A stretch of 13,462 nucleotides of DNA from MWAR01 sp036567845 (GCA_036567845.1 DATCTT010000423.1:1-13462), one strand, 5' to 3'; shown: positions 6,100 to 13,462, counted from the first letter of the stretch. Program-made: numbers and translations. The notes: generated by a model from the letters alone, not told the origin.

Positions 6100-8967
6100 T
6101 CACTTGAATCGGTTCCGCATTTGCTTGAACCCCTCGAGCATCTGGGCCTGGGCTTCGGGGGGCACCTTGCCCGGATTGTCCTTCGCGAGCTTCTGCATGA
6201 TCTGGGAAAACTGCTCCGGTGAGATCTCCTTCATTCGGTCGAGACCGGCGAACGCCTCCTTCATGGCCTGGCGGGAGTATTCCTTGGGAAGATCCTTTTC
6301 GGGAATCATCGAGAGAAGCCGGTCCATTGCTTTTTCCAGCGTGACCTTGTCCCCGACCTCGTAGCCGATGCCGAGCAGGCTTTGACAGACGAGCACCCGG
6401 GCCTCTTCCGTGATCGCCGGGTCGTCCAGCGCCTTGAGCAGATACTCGCGTGCCTCGGTGTAGTTGCCCTTCTCGATGCATTCGAGGCCGAGTTTGCAGT
6501 TCTCGTTCAGGTAAAACTCGGCATACCCCCGGTAGTTCGGGTCGACGGACATCTGGCGGAGCGTGTCGTTGAGGGCTGCCTCGCTCTTCCGGGCAAACTC
6601 GAGCGAGATCGAGAGCCGTTCGGCATGCATCGCTTTCATCGTGTTCGCATACGATGAACCGCTGAGAAACTGGCCTGGCGAGCCGCGGGTGCCGGCAACC
6701 ATCGCGGGGGCGTTGCCGCCGCTCTCCTCCATCCGAATGGCGCTCGACTCATGGACGACTGTCGGCCGGCCATCCCCGGCTCCGGGAAGGCGGATGCGAT
6801 CTCCAGCCAGCCACCAGAGGATCGCCATTGCGAGAACGACGGCGGCCGCGGCAAGGGCCATCCGGTTCCGGTCGGCATACGAGGCGGCGCGGTCCAGGGC
6901 TTCCCGGGCCTGTTCCCCGGTGGCGGGGGGCGCGACCGCCTGACCGGACAGCGGATCTTTTTCCCCATACAGGTTTTTCGTGCTTGAGGCGGTGACTTTC
7001 CGGAATGCGTATGCCGGCTGTTTGTCAGCTTCCGGCGCTGCCTCGGGCCGCTGCGCCGGCCGGATCTCCGCCATCAGGGCGGCGATGTCGGGGGCGAGGA
7101 GGGGGATCGCCCCGGCGATGGCGGAATCCCAGAGGTCCTGGAATGCAGGGAGGACGATGCCGTCCTTGTCGTGACTGCATTCATACAGCAGCCGGAACCC
7201 CTCGCGGGTGGGGTTGGCAGCGAGGATGAACGCCGCCTGGATGCGGGCTTCGGTATCCCGCTCGGTCGGGATGTATTCCTGGAGCAGCCGCTGGGCGGAC
7301 GGAAAATCGACCGTTGCAAGGAGCGAGAGGCCGTTCTTCCTGAGTTTCACCGCAGGCGCTTTCAGCATGCCGGCCAGATACTGGAGGGCGCTCGGTTTGT
7401 CGGAAACCAGATACAATTCCAGAGCTGCCATCTTGACGCGCACGTCGTCATGACGCAGAAAGTTTGGTATTTCGTAAGATATACAATCAGGATCGAACGT
7501 GCCGATCGTGCGAAGGGCTGCGGCGACCACGCCGGCATCCTCATGCTTCAGGTGCGGGAACAGGGGCTTGGGATCCCAGGCTTTGCCGCAGCTGGAGATG
7601 CGGTCGAACAGATGCAGGAGCACCGACCGATCGAGTTTGGCCAGCAGCAGGATGCCGATCGTCTCGCGCAGCTCCTTGAAGATGTCGGTGTCCCGGATGA
7701 CCGAGAGGAACCGTTTCTGCGTCTTCGGATCGAGATCGTAAAAGCTTCCGTCCCGCACCTTCTGCCGGAGGGCATCGGGTGTGAGTTCCTCCCGGGTCGT
7801 GCCGAGGACCTGCTGGAGCAGCTCTTTCGCCTCCTCCGACGTTTCGGCGGCGAGCCGGCGTTCGAGGGCTTCGCGCACGGTCGGGATCCCGAGGCCGGGA
7901 CGCAGCTTCCGGATCGCCTCCATGCGGACTTCGGGGTCCTCATGGGCGAGATCGTTCAGGGCAAGCCGGCAGGTGGTCTGGAGTTTCCGCTGTTCGAGCG
8001 TCTTTTTCAGGCTCTCGAGATACGAGTCGATGGGCTCCTGGAGAATGCCGGACTCTTTGATTGTCGTCAGCAGCTGGCGGATGATCAGCTGCAGGATGTG
8101 GGCGCGGGTGCCACGGGCGGCGGCAAAGATGTCGTACAGCTTCGCGGGAAGATCGGCCGAGGGATTGAGCGCAACCGCCGAGCCGGCCAGGACGAGCAGC
8201 AGAGGAGCGGGTTCCGCGGCAAGATACGCGAGATACAGGGCTTCGGTTTCCCCGAACGGCACGAGGAGCAGTTCCCGGAGGCCGCGTTGCCGGATAAGCG
8301 GGTCTCGTGCCGAAAGCAGCGAGCGCAGATACACCTGGGCTTCGGCCGGATCGAAGCTGCGCAGCTTGCGGATGGCGTGCAGCCGGATATCGAGGTCGTC
8401 CGCCGTCAGGAACTGGACGATCCGCTCCTTGAACTGGTCGGGGTTTTGCGCGTGAAGCAGGTCGATCGCGGCGATGACGACCGCGGGCGAGGAGTGGCTG
8501 GTGAAGGCGAGCGCGATGCCGGCATCGGTTGTCGCACCGAATTTTGCGAGGAGGGTGAGGCCGACGCAGACCACTTCGGCGTTTTCCTCGCCCAAAAGGC
8601 TCGAGCGCCAGGCTTCGAGCACGTTGGGAGGCGGCGGGCGACGCAGCGACAACTGGACGATGCGCTTGAGCGTCTCTTCGCCGACTTCGAGCAGGGACCG
8701 GGTGCGTTCCGGCGTGAGTTCGACCTTTTCGATCTTGCGGTCGATCTGCCCCTTCCGGTGGGCGGCGAGAAGCCGTTCGGCGCGTTCCCGGCAGGGGGCG
8801 GCGTCATCGGAAGAGGCGATCCGGTCGAGCTGTGCGGAAAATTCCCCGGTGAGTCCCTGAAAGGCGATCTCCTCGAGGGCAAGCAGCCGCTCGAGGGGTT
8901 GTGCTGACGAAAGCCCGAGCTCCAGCCATTCGGCCGGATCGAGGGTCACGGGCAGAACCGTATCCAT
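6100..8967 (-). CDS. HEAT-repeat membrane protein with C-terminal TPR-like domain
   Basis: A 955-aa protein with three parts. Residues ~20-630 are an alpha solenoid with recurring HEAT-type units, for example DLDIRLHAIRKLRSF (~192), DPEVRMEAIRKLR (~342), DAGVVAAALRTIGTFD (~480), DVRVKMAALELYL (~506) and TEARIQAAFILAANPT (~570). A Pro/Ala/Gln-rich linker (~630-700) leads to one hydrophobic helix (about 703-720, MALAAAAVVLAMAILWWLAG). The last ~230 residues are helical and include a TPR-like unit (GLECIEKGNYTEAREYLLKAL, ~824-844). With no signal peptide, the solenoid should be cytoplasmic and the TPR-like part outside. No enzymatic motif is seen; scaffolding is inferred. As first gene of the pilin operon it may link a cytoplasmic partner to pilus assembly. 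ATG 8967 is chosen over the in-frame TTG at 8991; GAGG lies about 10 bases upstream, a modest site. Confidence 0.8.
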   Translation of the reverse strand: MDTVLPVTLDPAEWLELGLSSAQPLERLLALEEIAFQGLTGEFSAQLDRIASSDDAAPCRERAERLLAAHRKGQIDRKIEKVELTPERTRSLLEVGEETLKRIVQLSLRRPPPPNVLEAWRSSLLGEENAEVVCVGLTLLAKFGATTDAGIALAFTSHSSPAVVIAAIDLLHAQNPDQFKERIVQFLTADDLDIRLHAIRKLRSFDPAEAQVYLRSLLSARDPLIRQRGLRELLLVPFGETEALYLAYLAAEPAPLLLVLAGSAVALNPSADLPAKLYDIFAAARGTRAHILQLIIRQLLTTIKESGILQEPIDSYLESLKKTLEQRKLQTTCRLALNDLAHEDPEVRMEAIRKLRPGLGIPTVREALERRLAAETSEEAKELLQQVLGTTREELTPDALRQKVRDGSFYDLDPKTQKRFLSVIRDTDIFKELRETIGILLLAKLDRSVLLHLFDRISSCGKAWDPKPLFPHLKHEDAGVVAAALRTIGTFDPDCISYEIPNFLRHDDVRVKMAALELYLVSDKPSALQYLAGMLKAPAVKLRKNGLSLLATVDFPSAQRLLQEYIPTERDTEARIQAAFILAANPTREGFRLLYECSHDKDGIVLPAFQDLWDSAIAGAIPLLAPDIAALMAEIRPAQRPEAAPEADKQPAYAFRKVTASSTKNLYGEKDPLSGQAVAPPATGEQAREALDRAASYADRNRMALAAAAVVLAMAILWWLAGDRIRLPGAGDGRPTVVHESSAIRMEESGGNAPAMVAGTRGSPGQFLSGSSYANTMKAMHAERLSISLEFARKSEAALNDTLRQMSVDPNYRGYAEFYLNENCKLGLECIEKGNYTEAREYLLKALDDPAITEEARVLVCQSLLGIGYEVGDKVTLEKAMDRLLSMIPEKDLPKEYSRQAMKEAFAGLDRMKEISPEQFSQIMQKLAKDNPGKVPPEAQAQMLEGFKQMRNRFK

Positions 8968-9010
8968 CTTCCGGGAGCCTCTCAGGTGCAACTGTGGGGA
9001 ACTATTCAGT

Positions 9011-9019
9011 AGTATAGCA
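9011..9019 (-). promoter_or_regulatory. Extended -10 promoter for the HEAT/pilin operon (TGCTATACT)
   Basis: The minus strand reads TGC-TATACT, an extended -10 (TGN before a five-of-six -10 hexamer). It would place the transcript start near 9004, about 37 bases before ATG 8967. No convincing -35 lies 17 bases upstream, which extended -10 promoters tolerate. Function is inferred from position and sequence. Confidence 0.55.
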
Positions 9020-9049
9020 CAGAGTGCGCCCCGGAATGGCTATTTGCGT

Positions 9050-9055
9050 TATACT
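9050..9055 (+). promoter_or_regulatory. -10 box for the Ca2+ ATPase gene (TATACT)
   Basis: TATACT on the plus strand would start transcription near 9062, about 27 bases before ATG 9089. The expected -35 position (9027-9032) is GC-rich and off consensus, so an activator or another sigma factor may be involved. It mirrors the minus-strand TATACT 33 bases away. Confidence 0.5.
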
Positions 9056-9072
9056 GCCAGCGCAATTTTCAC

Positions 9073-9078
9073 GAGGAG
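9073..9078 (+). promoter_or_regulatory. Ribosome binding site of the Ca2+ ATPase gene (GAGGAG)
   Basis: GAGGAG lies 10 bases before ATG 9089. It decides this start against an in-frame TTG at 9044, which would lie upstream of or inside the proposed -10 box. Confidence 0.7.
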
Positions 9079-9088
9079 ATGTCCGATC

Positions 9089-11800
9089 ATGGTGAAGATC
9101 CGCGAAGCGATGGGAGAGGACTGGTCAGGCCGTGAGGCCGCTGAAGTCCTGACGGCCTTCGGAACAGACGCCCGGGGATTGAGCCGCGCCGAGGCCGAGC
9201 GCCGGCTTGCCGGCTTCGGGCCGAACGAGATCGCCCAGGGAAAGCCCACACACTGGTATGTTCTCCTCGGCCGGCAGTTCACGAACCCCCTGATCTATAT
9301 CCTGCTCGTGGCCGCTCTCGTGACGGGGCTGGTCGGCCATCTCAGCGATGTTGCGATCATCCTGCTGGTGCTGTTCGTGAACGCCGGCATCGGCTACTAC
9401 CAGGAAAGCAAGGCCGAACGGGCGATCAACAACATCAAGGGCATGTCCTCGCCTCACTGCCGCGTGCGCCGCGATGGCGAGGTGTTCGATGTGGCAGCCG
9501 TCGAGCTTGTACCGGGGGATGTGATCCTGCTCGAGGAGGGGGATCGGATTCCCGCCGACGGCCGTCTGCTCTCCGTGACGCGGTTGCGTATAGAAGAAGC
9601 TATATTCACCGGCGAGACGATCGCCTCTGAAAAGCAGACGGCACCCCTGGGAGCCGTTACCGTGCTCGCCGACAAGACGAACATGATCTTCATGGGCACC
9701 CATGTGACAGCAGGGCACGGCGAGGCCGTCGTCACGGGAACGGGCATGAAGACCGAGCTCGGCAAGATCGCCGGCCTTGTCCAGACGGCCGACGAGGTGC
9801 AGACGCCCCTTTCGCGTAAGCTCGAGATGTTCAGTGCCTTCGTCGCGCGAGGCGTGCTCGGCATCTGTGCGATCATCTTCGTCAGCAGTTATCTGGTTCA
9901 TCAACAGAGCTTCTCGGATGTGCTGCTCAATGCGATCGCCTTGGCCGTATCGGCGATTCCCGAGGGGCTGCCGATCGTCGTCACCCTGGTGCTCGCCATC
10001 GGCGTGCGGCGCATGGCCCAGCACAATGCTCTGATCCGAAAGCTGCCCACCGTCGAGACGCTCGGCTCGGCGACCGTCATTTGTACCGACAAGACGGGCA
10101 CCCTGACCCGCAACCAGATGGTCGTCACCCGCATCTTCACGGGCGGTGGGGAGTACCACGTCACGGGTGAAGGGTATGCGGTCGAGGGCGGGATCACGCC
10201 CGCCGATGGGGCGGGGGAGACGGCATTGCTGACCCCGTTCATGGAGGCGGCCGTCCTGTGCAACAACGCGATGGTCCGCCAGGAATCGGACGGCGCATGG
10301 ACCATGGTCGGGGACGGCACCGAGGGCGCCCTGATGACCCTGGCCGGGAAGCTGGATCGAAGGCTGCTGAGCCTGCGCGAGCAGTTCCCGAGAAAAGGCG
10401 AGCTTCCGTTCGACAGCAAGATCAAATACATGGTCGCCGTCCACGGCAGCCGGACGGGAACGAAGGCCCATCTGAAGGGCTCGCTGGAAGCTGTTCTCGC
10501 AAGGTGCACCCACGTGCTCGGCCGTGACGGCGTCCGGGAGATGACCCAGGCGGACCGTGACCTGTTCCTGAGGAAAAACCTCGCCTACGCTGACGACGCC
10601 CTGCGCGTGCTCGGCCTCGCCACCCGGGATCTTCCCGATGGCACCGATCCGGCCGCGTTCTGTGAGGGTGCCCAGGAAGGCTATACCTTCGTCGGTCTTG
10701 CCGGCATGATGGATCTGCCGCGACCCGAGGCCATCGAGGCCGTCGCAAAGTGCCGGAAGGCGGGCATCAAGGTCGTCATGATCACCGGCGACCATGCAGC
10801 GACGGCCCGCGCCGTGGGGCGCAAGGTCGGTCTGTTCGACGAGGGGATGCGGATGATGACCGGGGAAGAGTTGTCGAAGCTCGATGACGAGGGGCTGAGG
10901 AGCATCGTCGAGTCGGTCGCGATCTATGCCCGCACCAGCCCCGAGGACAAGATGCGCATCATTCAGGCGCTCCAGCATCACGGGCATGTCGTCAGCATGA
11001 CCGGCGACGGCGTGAATGACGCGCCCGCCCTGACCCGCGCCGACATCGGCGTCGCCATGGGCAGGTCGGGAACCGACGTCGCCCGCGAAGCGGCGGGCAT
11101 GGTGCTCGTCGACGATAACTTCGCCTCGATCGTTTCGGCCGTCGAGGAAGGCCGGATCATCTTCAACAACCTCCGCAAGGCGATCAGCTTCATGGTCTCG
11201 ACGAACTCGGGCGAGGTGCTGACTCTGCTGAGCGCCTCGCTGTTGGGATGGGCCGCCCCGCTGCGCGCCGTCCAGGTGTTGTGGGTGAATCTCGTCACGG
11301 ATGGCTTCACGACAATCGCGCTCGGCGTCGACCCGGCCGAGGGCGATGAGATGCAGAAACAGCCCCGGCGCCACAACGAGCCGCTGCTGTCGCGGGCGAT
11401 GTCCCTCCAGGTTGGTGTCGTCGCGGTTCTGATGACGGCCGGAACCCTGTGGGCCTACCATCTCGGCCTGAACTGGAACTCCGCCCCCGCCTCGCCCGAG
11501 TCGGTGAAACTGGCCCAGACGATGGCCTTCGGCGTGATGGTGTTTTTTCAGCTGTTCAACATCTTCAACTGCCGCAGCACGGAAAAATCGCTTCTGACCG
11601 TCGGGTTCTTCGGCAACCCGAGCCTGGTCGGCGCGGTTCTGGGGGCAACGCTGCTCCAGCTTCTGGCCATGTATGTCCCGTTCATGCAGAGCCTCATGAA
11701 TACGGCCGCGCTGGACTCCGGTCAGATGGGCGTGGTTCTCGCCATCTCCTTCAGCGTCATTCCGGTCATCGAACTTCTGAAGCTGTTCACCAGACGCTGA
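9089..11800 (+). CDS. P2A-type Ca2+-transporting P-type ATPase
   Basis: A 903-aa P-type ATPase of the SERCA/SPCA-like class, normal in length. It uses ATP to pump cations, most likely Ca2+, out of the cytoplasm. Seen in order: an N-terminal cation-ATPase domain; M1/M2 (~64-103); the actuator loop with TGET (174-177, usually TGES; the key Glu is E176); M4 with PEGLP (291-295); the phosphorylation site DKTGTLT (D334); the nucleotide-binding KGSLE (463-467, usually KGAPE); the hinge motif TGDGVNDAP (638-646); and six helices at the C-terminus. Ca2+ ligands of both SERCA sites are largely kept: E292 in M4, N706 and E709 in M5, N734 and D738 in M6 (NLVTDG). The M8 glutamate of SERCA is replaced by Q821. 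The gene stands alone, is divergent from the pilin operon and converges on pncA. Substrate is inferred from residues; Mn2+ cannot be excluded. Confidence 0.95.
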   Translation: MVKIREAMGEDWSGREAAEVLTAFGTDARGLSRAEAERRLAGFGPNEIAQGKPTHWYVLLGRQFTNPLIYILLVAALVTGLVGHLSDVAIILLVLFVNAGIGYYQESKAERAINNIKGMSSPHCRVRRDGEVFDVAAVELVPGDVILLEEGDRIPADGRLLSVTRLRIEEAIFTGETIASEKQTAPLGAVTVLADKTNMIFMGTHVTAGHGEAVVTGTGMKTELGKIAGLVQTADEVQTPLSRKLEMFSAFVARGVLGICAIIFVSSYLVHQQSFSDVLLNAIALAVSAIPEGLPIVVTLVLAIGVRRMAQHNALIRKLPTVETLGSATVICTDKTGTLTRNQMVVTRIFTGGGEYHVTGEGYAVEGGITPADGAGETALLTPFMEAAVLCNNAMVRQESDGAWTMVGDGTEGALMTLAGKLDRRLLSLREQFPRKGELPFDSKIKYMVAVHGSRTGTKAHLKGSLEAVLARCTHVLGRDGVREMTQADRDLFLRKNLAYADDALRVLGLATRDLPDGTDPAAFCEGAQEGYTFVGLAGMMDLPRPEAIEAVAKCRKAGIKVVMITGDHAATARAVGRKVGLFDEGMRMMTGEELSKLDDEGLRSIVESVAIYARTSPEDKMRIIQALQHHGHVVSMTGDGVNDAPALTRADIGVAMGRSGTDVAREAAGMVLVDDNFASIVSAVEEGRIIFNNLRKAISFMVSTNSGEVLTLLSASLLGWAAPLRAVQVLWVNLVTDGFTTIALGVDPAEGDEMQKQPRRHNEPLLSRAMSLQVGVVAVLMTAGTLWAYHLGLNWNSAPASPESVKLAQTMAFGVMVFFQLFNIFNCRSTEKSLLTVGFFGNPSLVGAVLGATLLQLLAMYVPFMQSLMNTAALDSGQMGVVLAISFSVIPVIELLKLFTRR

Positions 11801-11829
11801 AGATTCAAGTATAATATCTTATTGTATTT
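11801..11829 (+). other. AT-rich junction between convergent ATPase and pncA genes
   Basis: Only 29 bases part the two stop codons, and they are strikingly AT-rich for this window. AAGAT (11800-11804) can pair with ATCTT (11816-11820), followed by a T run (TATTTTT). This stem is too weak to call a terminator with confidence. The stretch also contains a perfect TATAAT (11810-11815, plus) with TTCACC 18 bases upstream. Confidence 0.4.
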
Positions 11830-12435
11830 TTATGGCGCGCGCCATCGTGTGGCGCCGGCCGCCATCATCTCGTGCATGGCCCGCTCGCCATCGCCAGGCA
11901 CGAGTTCGACGGCCCGGCAGCCGTTCTCGATGAGCGTGACCCGGAATCCGAGCCGGCAGGCGTCCAGCACCGTGAATTTCACACAGTAATCGGTCGCCAG
12001 GCCCATCACGAACAGCTCGTCGGCGCCGCGTTCGCGGAGAAATTCCGCGAGGCCCGTGTCGTGCCGGCCGCCATTGTCGAAGAAGCCGCTGTAGGAATCC
12101 ACGTCGCGGTGCGTGCCTTTGCGGATCACGTGTCGCCATCCGCGCGGGTCGAGGTCGCGGTGAAAGGCCGCGCCGGGCGTTCCCTGGACGCAGTGGGCGG
12201 GCCAGAGGATTTGGGACAGCCCGGCCAGGTCGATGACATCGCCGGGCCTGCGGCCCGGATGGCTGGCCGCGAAGCTGCCGTGATCCGCCGGATGCCAGTC
12301 CTGAGTCGAAACGACGAGCTCGAAATCCGGAATCAGCCGGTTCGCGACGGGGATCACCTCGTCGCCGGCCTGCACGGCGAGGGCCCCGCCCGGTAGGAAG
12401 TCGTTCTGAAGATCGACGAGCACCAGTGCTTTCAT
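11830..12435 (-). CDS. pncA: Nicotinamidase
   Basis: The product, 201 aa, hydrolyses nicotinamide to nicotinate and ammonia in the cytosol. It is an isochorismatase-fold enzyme. The catalytic triad is visible: D8 (LVDLQNDFLPGG), K106 (VIRKGT) and C151 (GLATDYCVKFT). The metal-binding block is TQDWHPADHGSFA, with the family Asp and His residues. Length fits PncA (about 200-220 aa). ATG 12435 has GGGAG seven bases upstream; a GTG at 12465 is in frame but would overlap pncB's stop region and lacks a site. It follows pncB by 34 bases on the same strand, so the two steps of nicotinamide salvage are probably co-transcribed: PncA makes nicotinate and PncB turns it into nicotinate mononucleotide. Confidence 0.95.
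   Translation of the reverse strand: MKALVLVDLQNDFLPGGALAVQAGDEVIPVANRLIPDFELVVSTQDWHPADHGSFAASHPGRRPGDVIDLAGLSQILWPAHCVQGTPGAAFHRDLDPRGWRHVIRKGTHRDVDSYSGFFDNGGRHDTGLAEFLRERGADELFVMGLATDYCVKFTVLDACRLGFRVTLIENGCRAVELVPGDGERAMHEMMAAGATRWRAP
11832..11845. repeat. Perfect 14-bp palindrome at the pncA 3' end
   Basis: ATGGCGCGCGCCAT reads the same on both strands. It covers the last codons of pncA up to one base of its stop. It is not followed by a T run on either strand, so it is not a classical terminator; it might slow polymerase or be chance in GC-rich coding sequence. Confidence 0.5.
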
Positions 12436-12469
12436 GAGCTTTCTCCCGGGGCTGTCCAGCCCCACGCCG

Positions 12470-13462
12470 TCAGCCGGTGAAACCGCGCGCTTTCAGGATC
12501 AGACTGGTTTTCAGTTCGTGCAGCCCCAGCTCGAGCCCCACGGGGTAGCGATGGGGGTTGACGAACCGCTTGATTCCGCCGTGGAAGCCGGCGAGCTGGC
12601 TTCCGGTCCGCTCCCGGGAGCGTTCGAGGGGTTCGGGGTCGAGCAGGACCGAGCCGTTCCGGAATGCCGGCTTCAGCAGATCCTCCGAGGTCAGATCGCG
12701 GCCGAGCCTGCGTCTTCGTGTCGGGTCGAGCGGATCCACCATGAGTGGTTCTGCTGGGCAGCCGAGCAGTTCGTCGAAGACGAGATCCGCGGAATACTCC
12801 CCTGACCGTCGGAACCGCCGGATCTGGAGCTGGCCGGGGGTCGTGATCTTGATGTGCTGCTCCGAAAGCTTGATCGGATGCTGCCAGGTGCCTCCCGGCT
12901 TCCGCAGGGCCGTCAGTTTGTAGACGCCGCCGAGCGCCGGCTGATCATAGGCTGTCACGAGTTTGGTGCCGACGCCCCAGATGGCGATCGCCGCCCCCTG
13001 CTCCTTGAGACTGGCGATGATCTGCTCGTCGAGATCATTGCTGGCGAGAATAACGGTGTCTTTATATCCGGCCTCGTCGAGGAGATGCCGGGCTTCGCGG
13101 CTGAGGTAGGCGAGATCGCCCGAGTCGAGACGGATGCCGGCCATCCGGTGGCCGCGCTCGCGCAGCCGGTTCCCGGCCTGGATGGCGTGCCGCACGCCTT
13201 CGAGGGTGTCGTAGGTGTCGACGAGGAACACGCAGTTGTTCGGCATGGCATCGGCGTAGGCGTCGAACGATTCGAGCTCGGTGTCGAATGACATGACCCA
13301 GCTGTGGGCATGGGTTCCGCGCACGGGAATGTCGTAGAGCCTTCCGGCGAGGACGTTTGAGGTCGCGTGACAGCCGCCGATGTAGGCGGCACGACTTGCG
13401 GCCAGCCCCCCGTCGACGCCGTGGGCCCGGCGCAGCCCGAACTCGAGGACCGGCTCGCCGCG
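12470..13462 (-). CDS. pncB: Nicotinate phosphoribosyltransferase (5' end beyond the window)
   Basis: The C-terminal 330 residues are present. The frame stays open to the right edge, so the first ~100-150 residues are missing (the family is about 440-490 aa). The enzyme joins nicotinate and PRPP to nicotinate mononucleotide, driven by ATP, in the Preiss-Handler NAD pathway. Visible motifs in order: EFGLRRAHGVDGGLAASRA, YIGGCHATSNV, the GTHAHSW block with the family's phosphorylated His, IRLDSGDLAYLS (PRPP/nucleotide binding), VILASNDLDE, and the IWGVGTKLVTAYDQPALGGVYKL region that closes the active site. The sequence belongs to the longer NAPRTase subfamily, not the short E. coli type. A GTG at 13324 is internal to the GTHAHSW block and is not the start. 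It is followed 34 bases later by pncA. Confidence 0.95.
   Translation of the reverse strand, partial: RGEPVLEFGLRRAHGVDGGLAASRAAYIGGCHATSNVLAGRLYDIPVRGTHAHSWVMSFDTELESFDAYADAMPNNCVFLVDTYDTLEGVRHAIQAGNRLRERGHRMAGIRLDSGDLAYLSREARHLLDEAGYKDTVILASNDLDEQIIASLKEQGAAIAIWGVGTKLVTAYDQPALGGVYKLTALRKPGGTWQHPIKLSEQHIKITTPGQLQIRRFRRSGEYSADLVFDELLGCPAEPLMVDPLDPTRRRRLGRDLTSEDLLKPAFRNGSVLLDPEPLERSRERTGSQLAGFHGGIKRFVNPHRYPVGLELGLHELKTSLILKARGFTG

Noticed and set aside
7171..8907. A 578-codon open frame on the plus strand opposite the HEAT gene
   Set aside because: It is antisense to a gene with clear HEAT repeats, a membrane helix and a start. Its translation is rich in Arg, Gly, Asp and Gln with no motif. 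Such frames are expected opposite high-GC genes.
9125..11461. A 778-codon open frame on the minus strand opposite the Ca2+ ATPase gene
   Set aside because: The plus strand holds all P-type ATPase motifs. The minus frame is His/Asp/Gly-rich without recognisable domains, a codon-bias shadow.
13322..13324. GTG as a possible start of a shorter pncB
   Set aside because: The frame continues upstream to the window edge with conserved NAPRTase motifs (YIGG, TSNV, EFGLRR), so this is an internal Val codon.
1..13462. CRISPR arrays, insertion sequences, integrase or attachment sites, tRNA or rRNA genes
   Set aside because: No regularly spaced repeats, transposase-like frames, terminal inverted repeats or tRNA cloverleaf were seen on either strand.

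Overview
The window is 13.5 kb of high-GC bacterial DNA (about 60-65% GC by eye). It is densely coded, has normal Shine-Dalgarno sites, and shows no mobile elements, CRISPR arrays, tRNAs or rRNAs. Four layers are visible. (1) An ahcY gene for S-adenosylhomocysteine hydrolase. (2) A four-gene minus-strand operon coding a HEAT-repeat/transmembrane/TPR protein and three prepilin-like proteins. (3) A plus-strand P2A-type Ca2+ ATPase gene. (4) A minus-strand NAD-salvage pair: pncB, cut by the window edge, followed by pncA. The prepilins imply a type II secretion or type IV pilus type machine, so probably a diderm bacterium. The mix of many odd prepilins and large HEAT proteins recalls poorly cultured phyla such as Riflebacteria/Ozemobacteria. 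That is only an impression, and no marker here settles the taxon.

Layout. Bases 1-49 form a near-perfect 23-bp inverted repeat that ends the ahcY transcript. ahcY runs 1519 to 62 (minus). A 200-base leader (1520-1719) separates it from the pilin operon, which runs 8967 to 1720 on the minus strand. The operon order is HEAT-TM-TPR protein, giant GspK/PilX-like protein (896 aa), GspI-like pseudopilin (165 aa), then GspJ-like pseudopilin with an added ~190-residue helical tail (380 aa). The operon is tightly packed: gaps of 48 and 20 bases and one 20-base overlap. A 121-base divergent promoter region (8968-9088) with a TATACT box on each strand separates it from the Ca2+ ATPase (9089-11800, plus). 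The ATPase converges on pncA (12435 to 11830), with 29 AT-rich bases between them. pncB lies upstream of pncA and runs off the right edge.

How the parts work together. The K-I-J set resembles the minor pseudopilin tip complex that primes type II secretion pseudopili and type IV pili. Here K is about three times the usual size and J carries a helical extension. The operon's first gene codes a cytoplasmic HEAT solenoid joined through one membrane helix to an extracytoplasmic TPR-like region, which could bridge the cytoplasm and the pilus assembly site. No assembly ATPase, platform protein, secretin, prepilin peptidase or major pilin lies in the window, so the core machine must be coded elsewhere. 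This operon is the most unusual part of the window. The ahcY, Ca2+ ATPase and pncA/pncB genes look like ordinary housekeeping genes.
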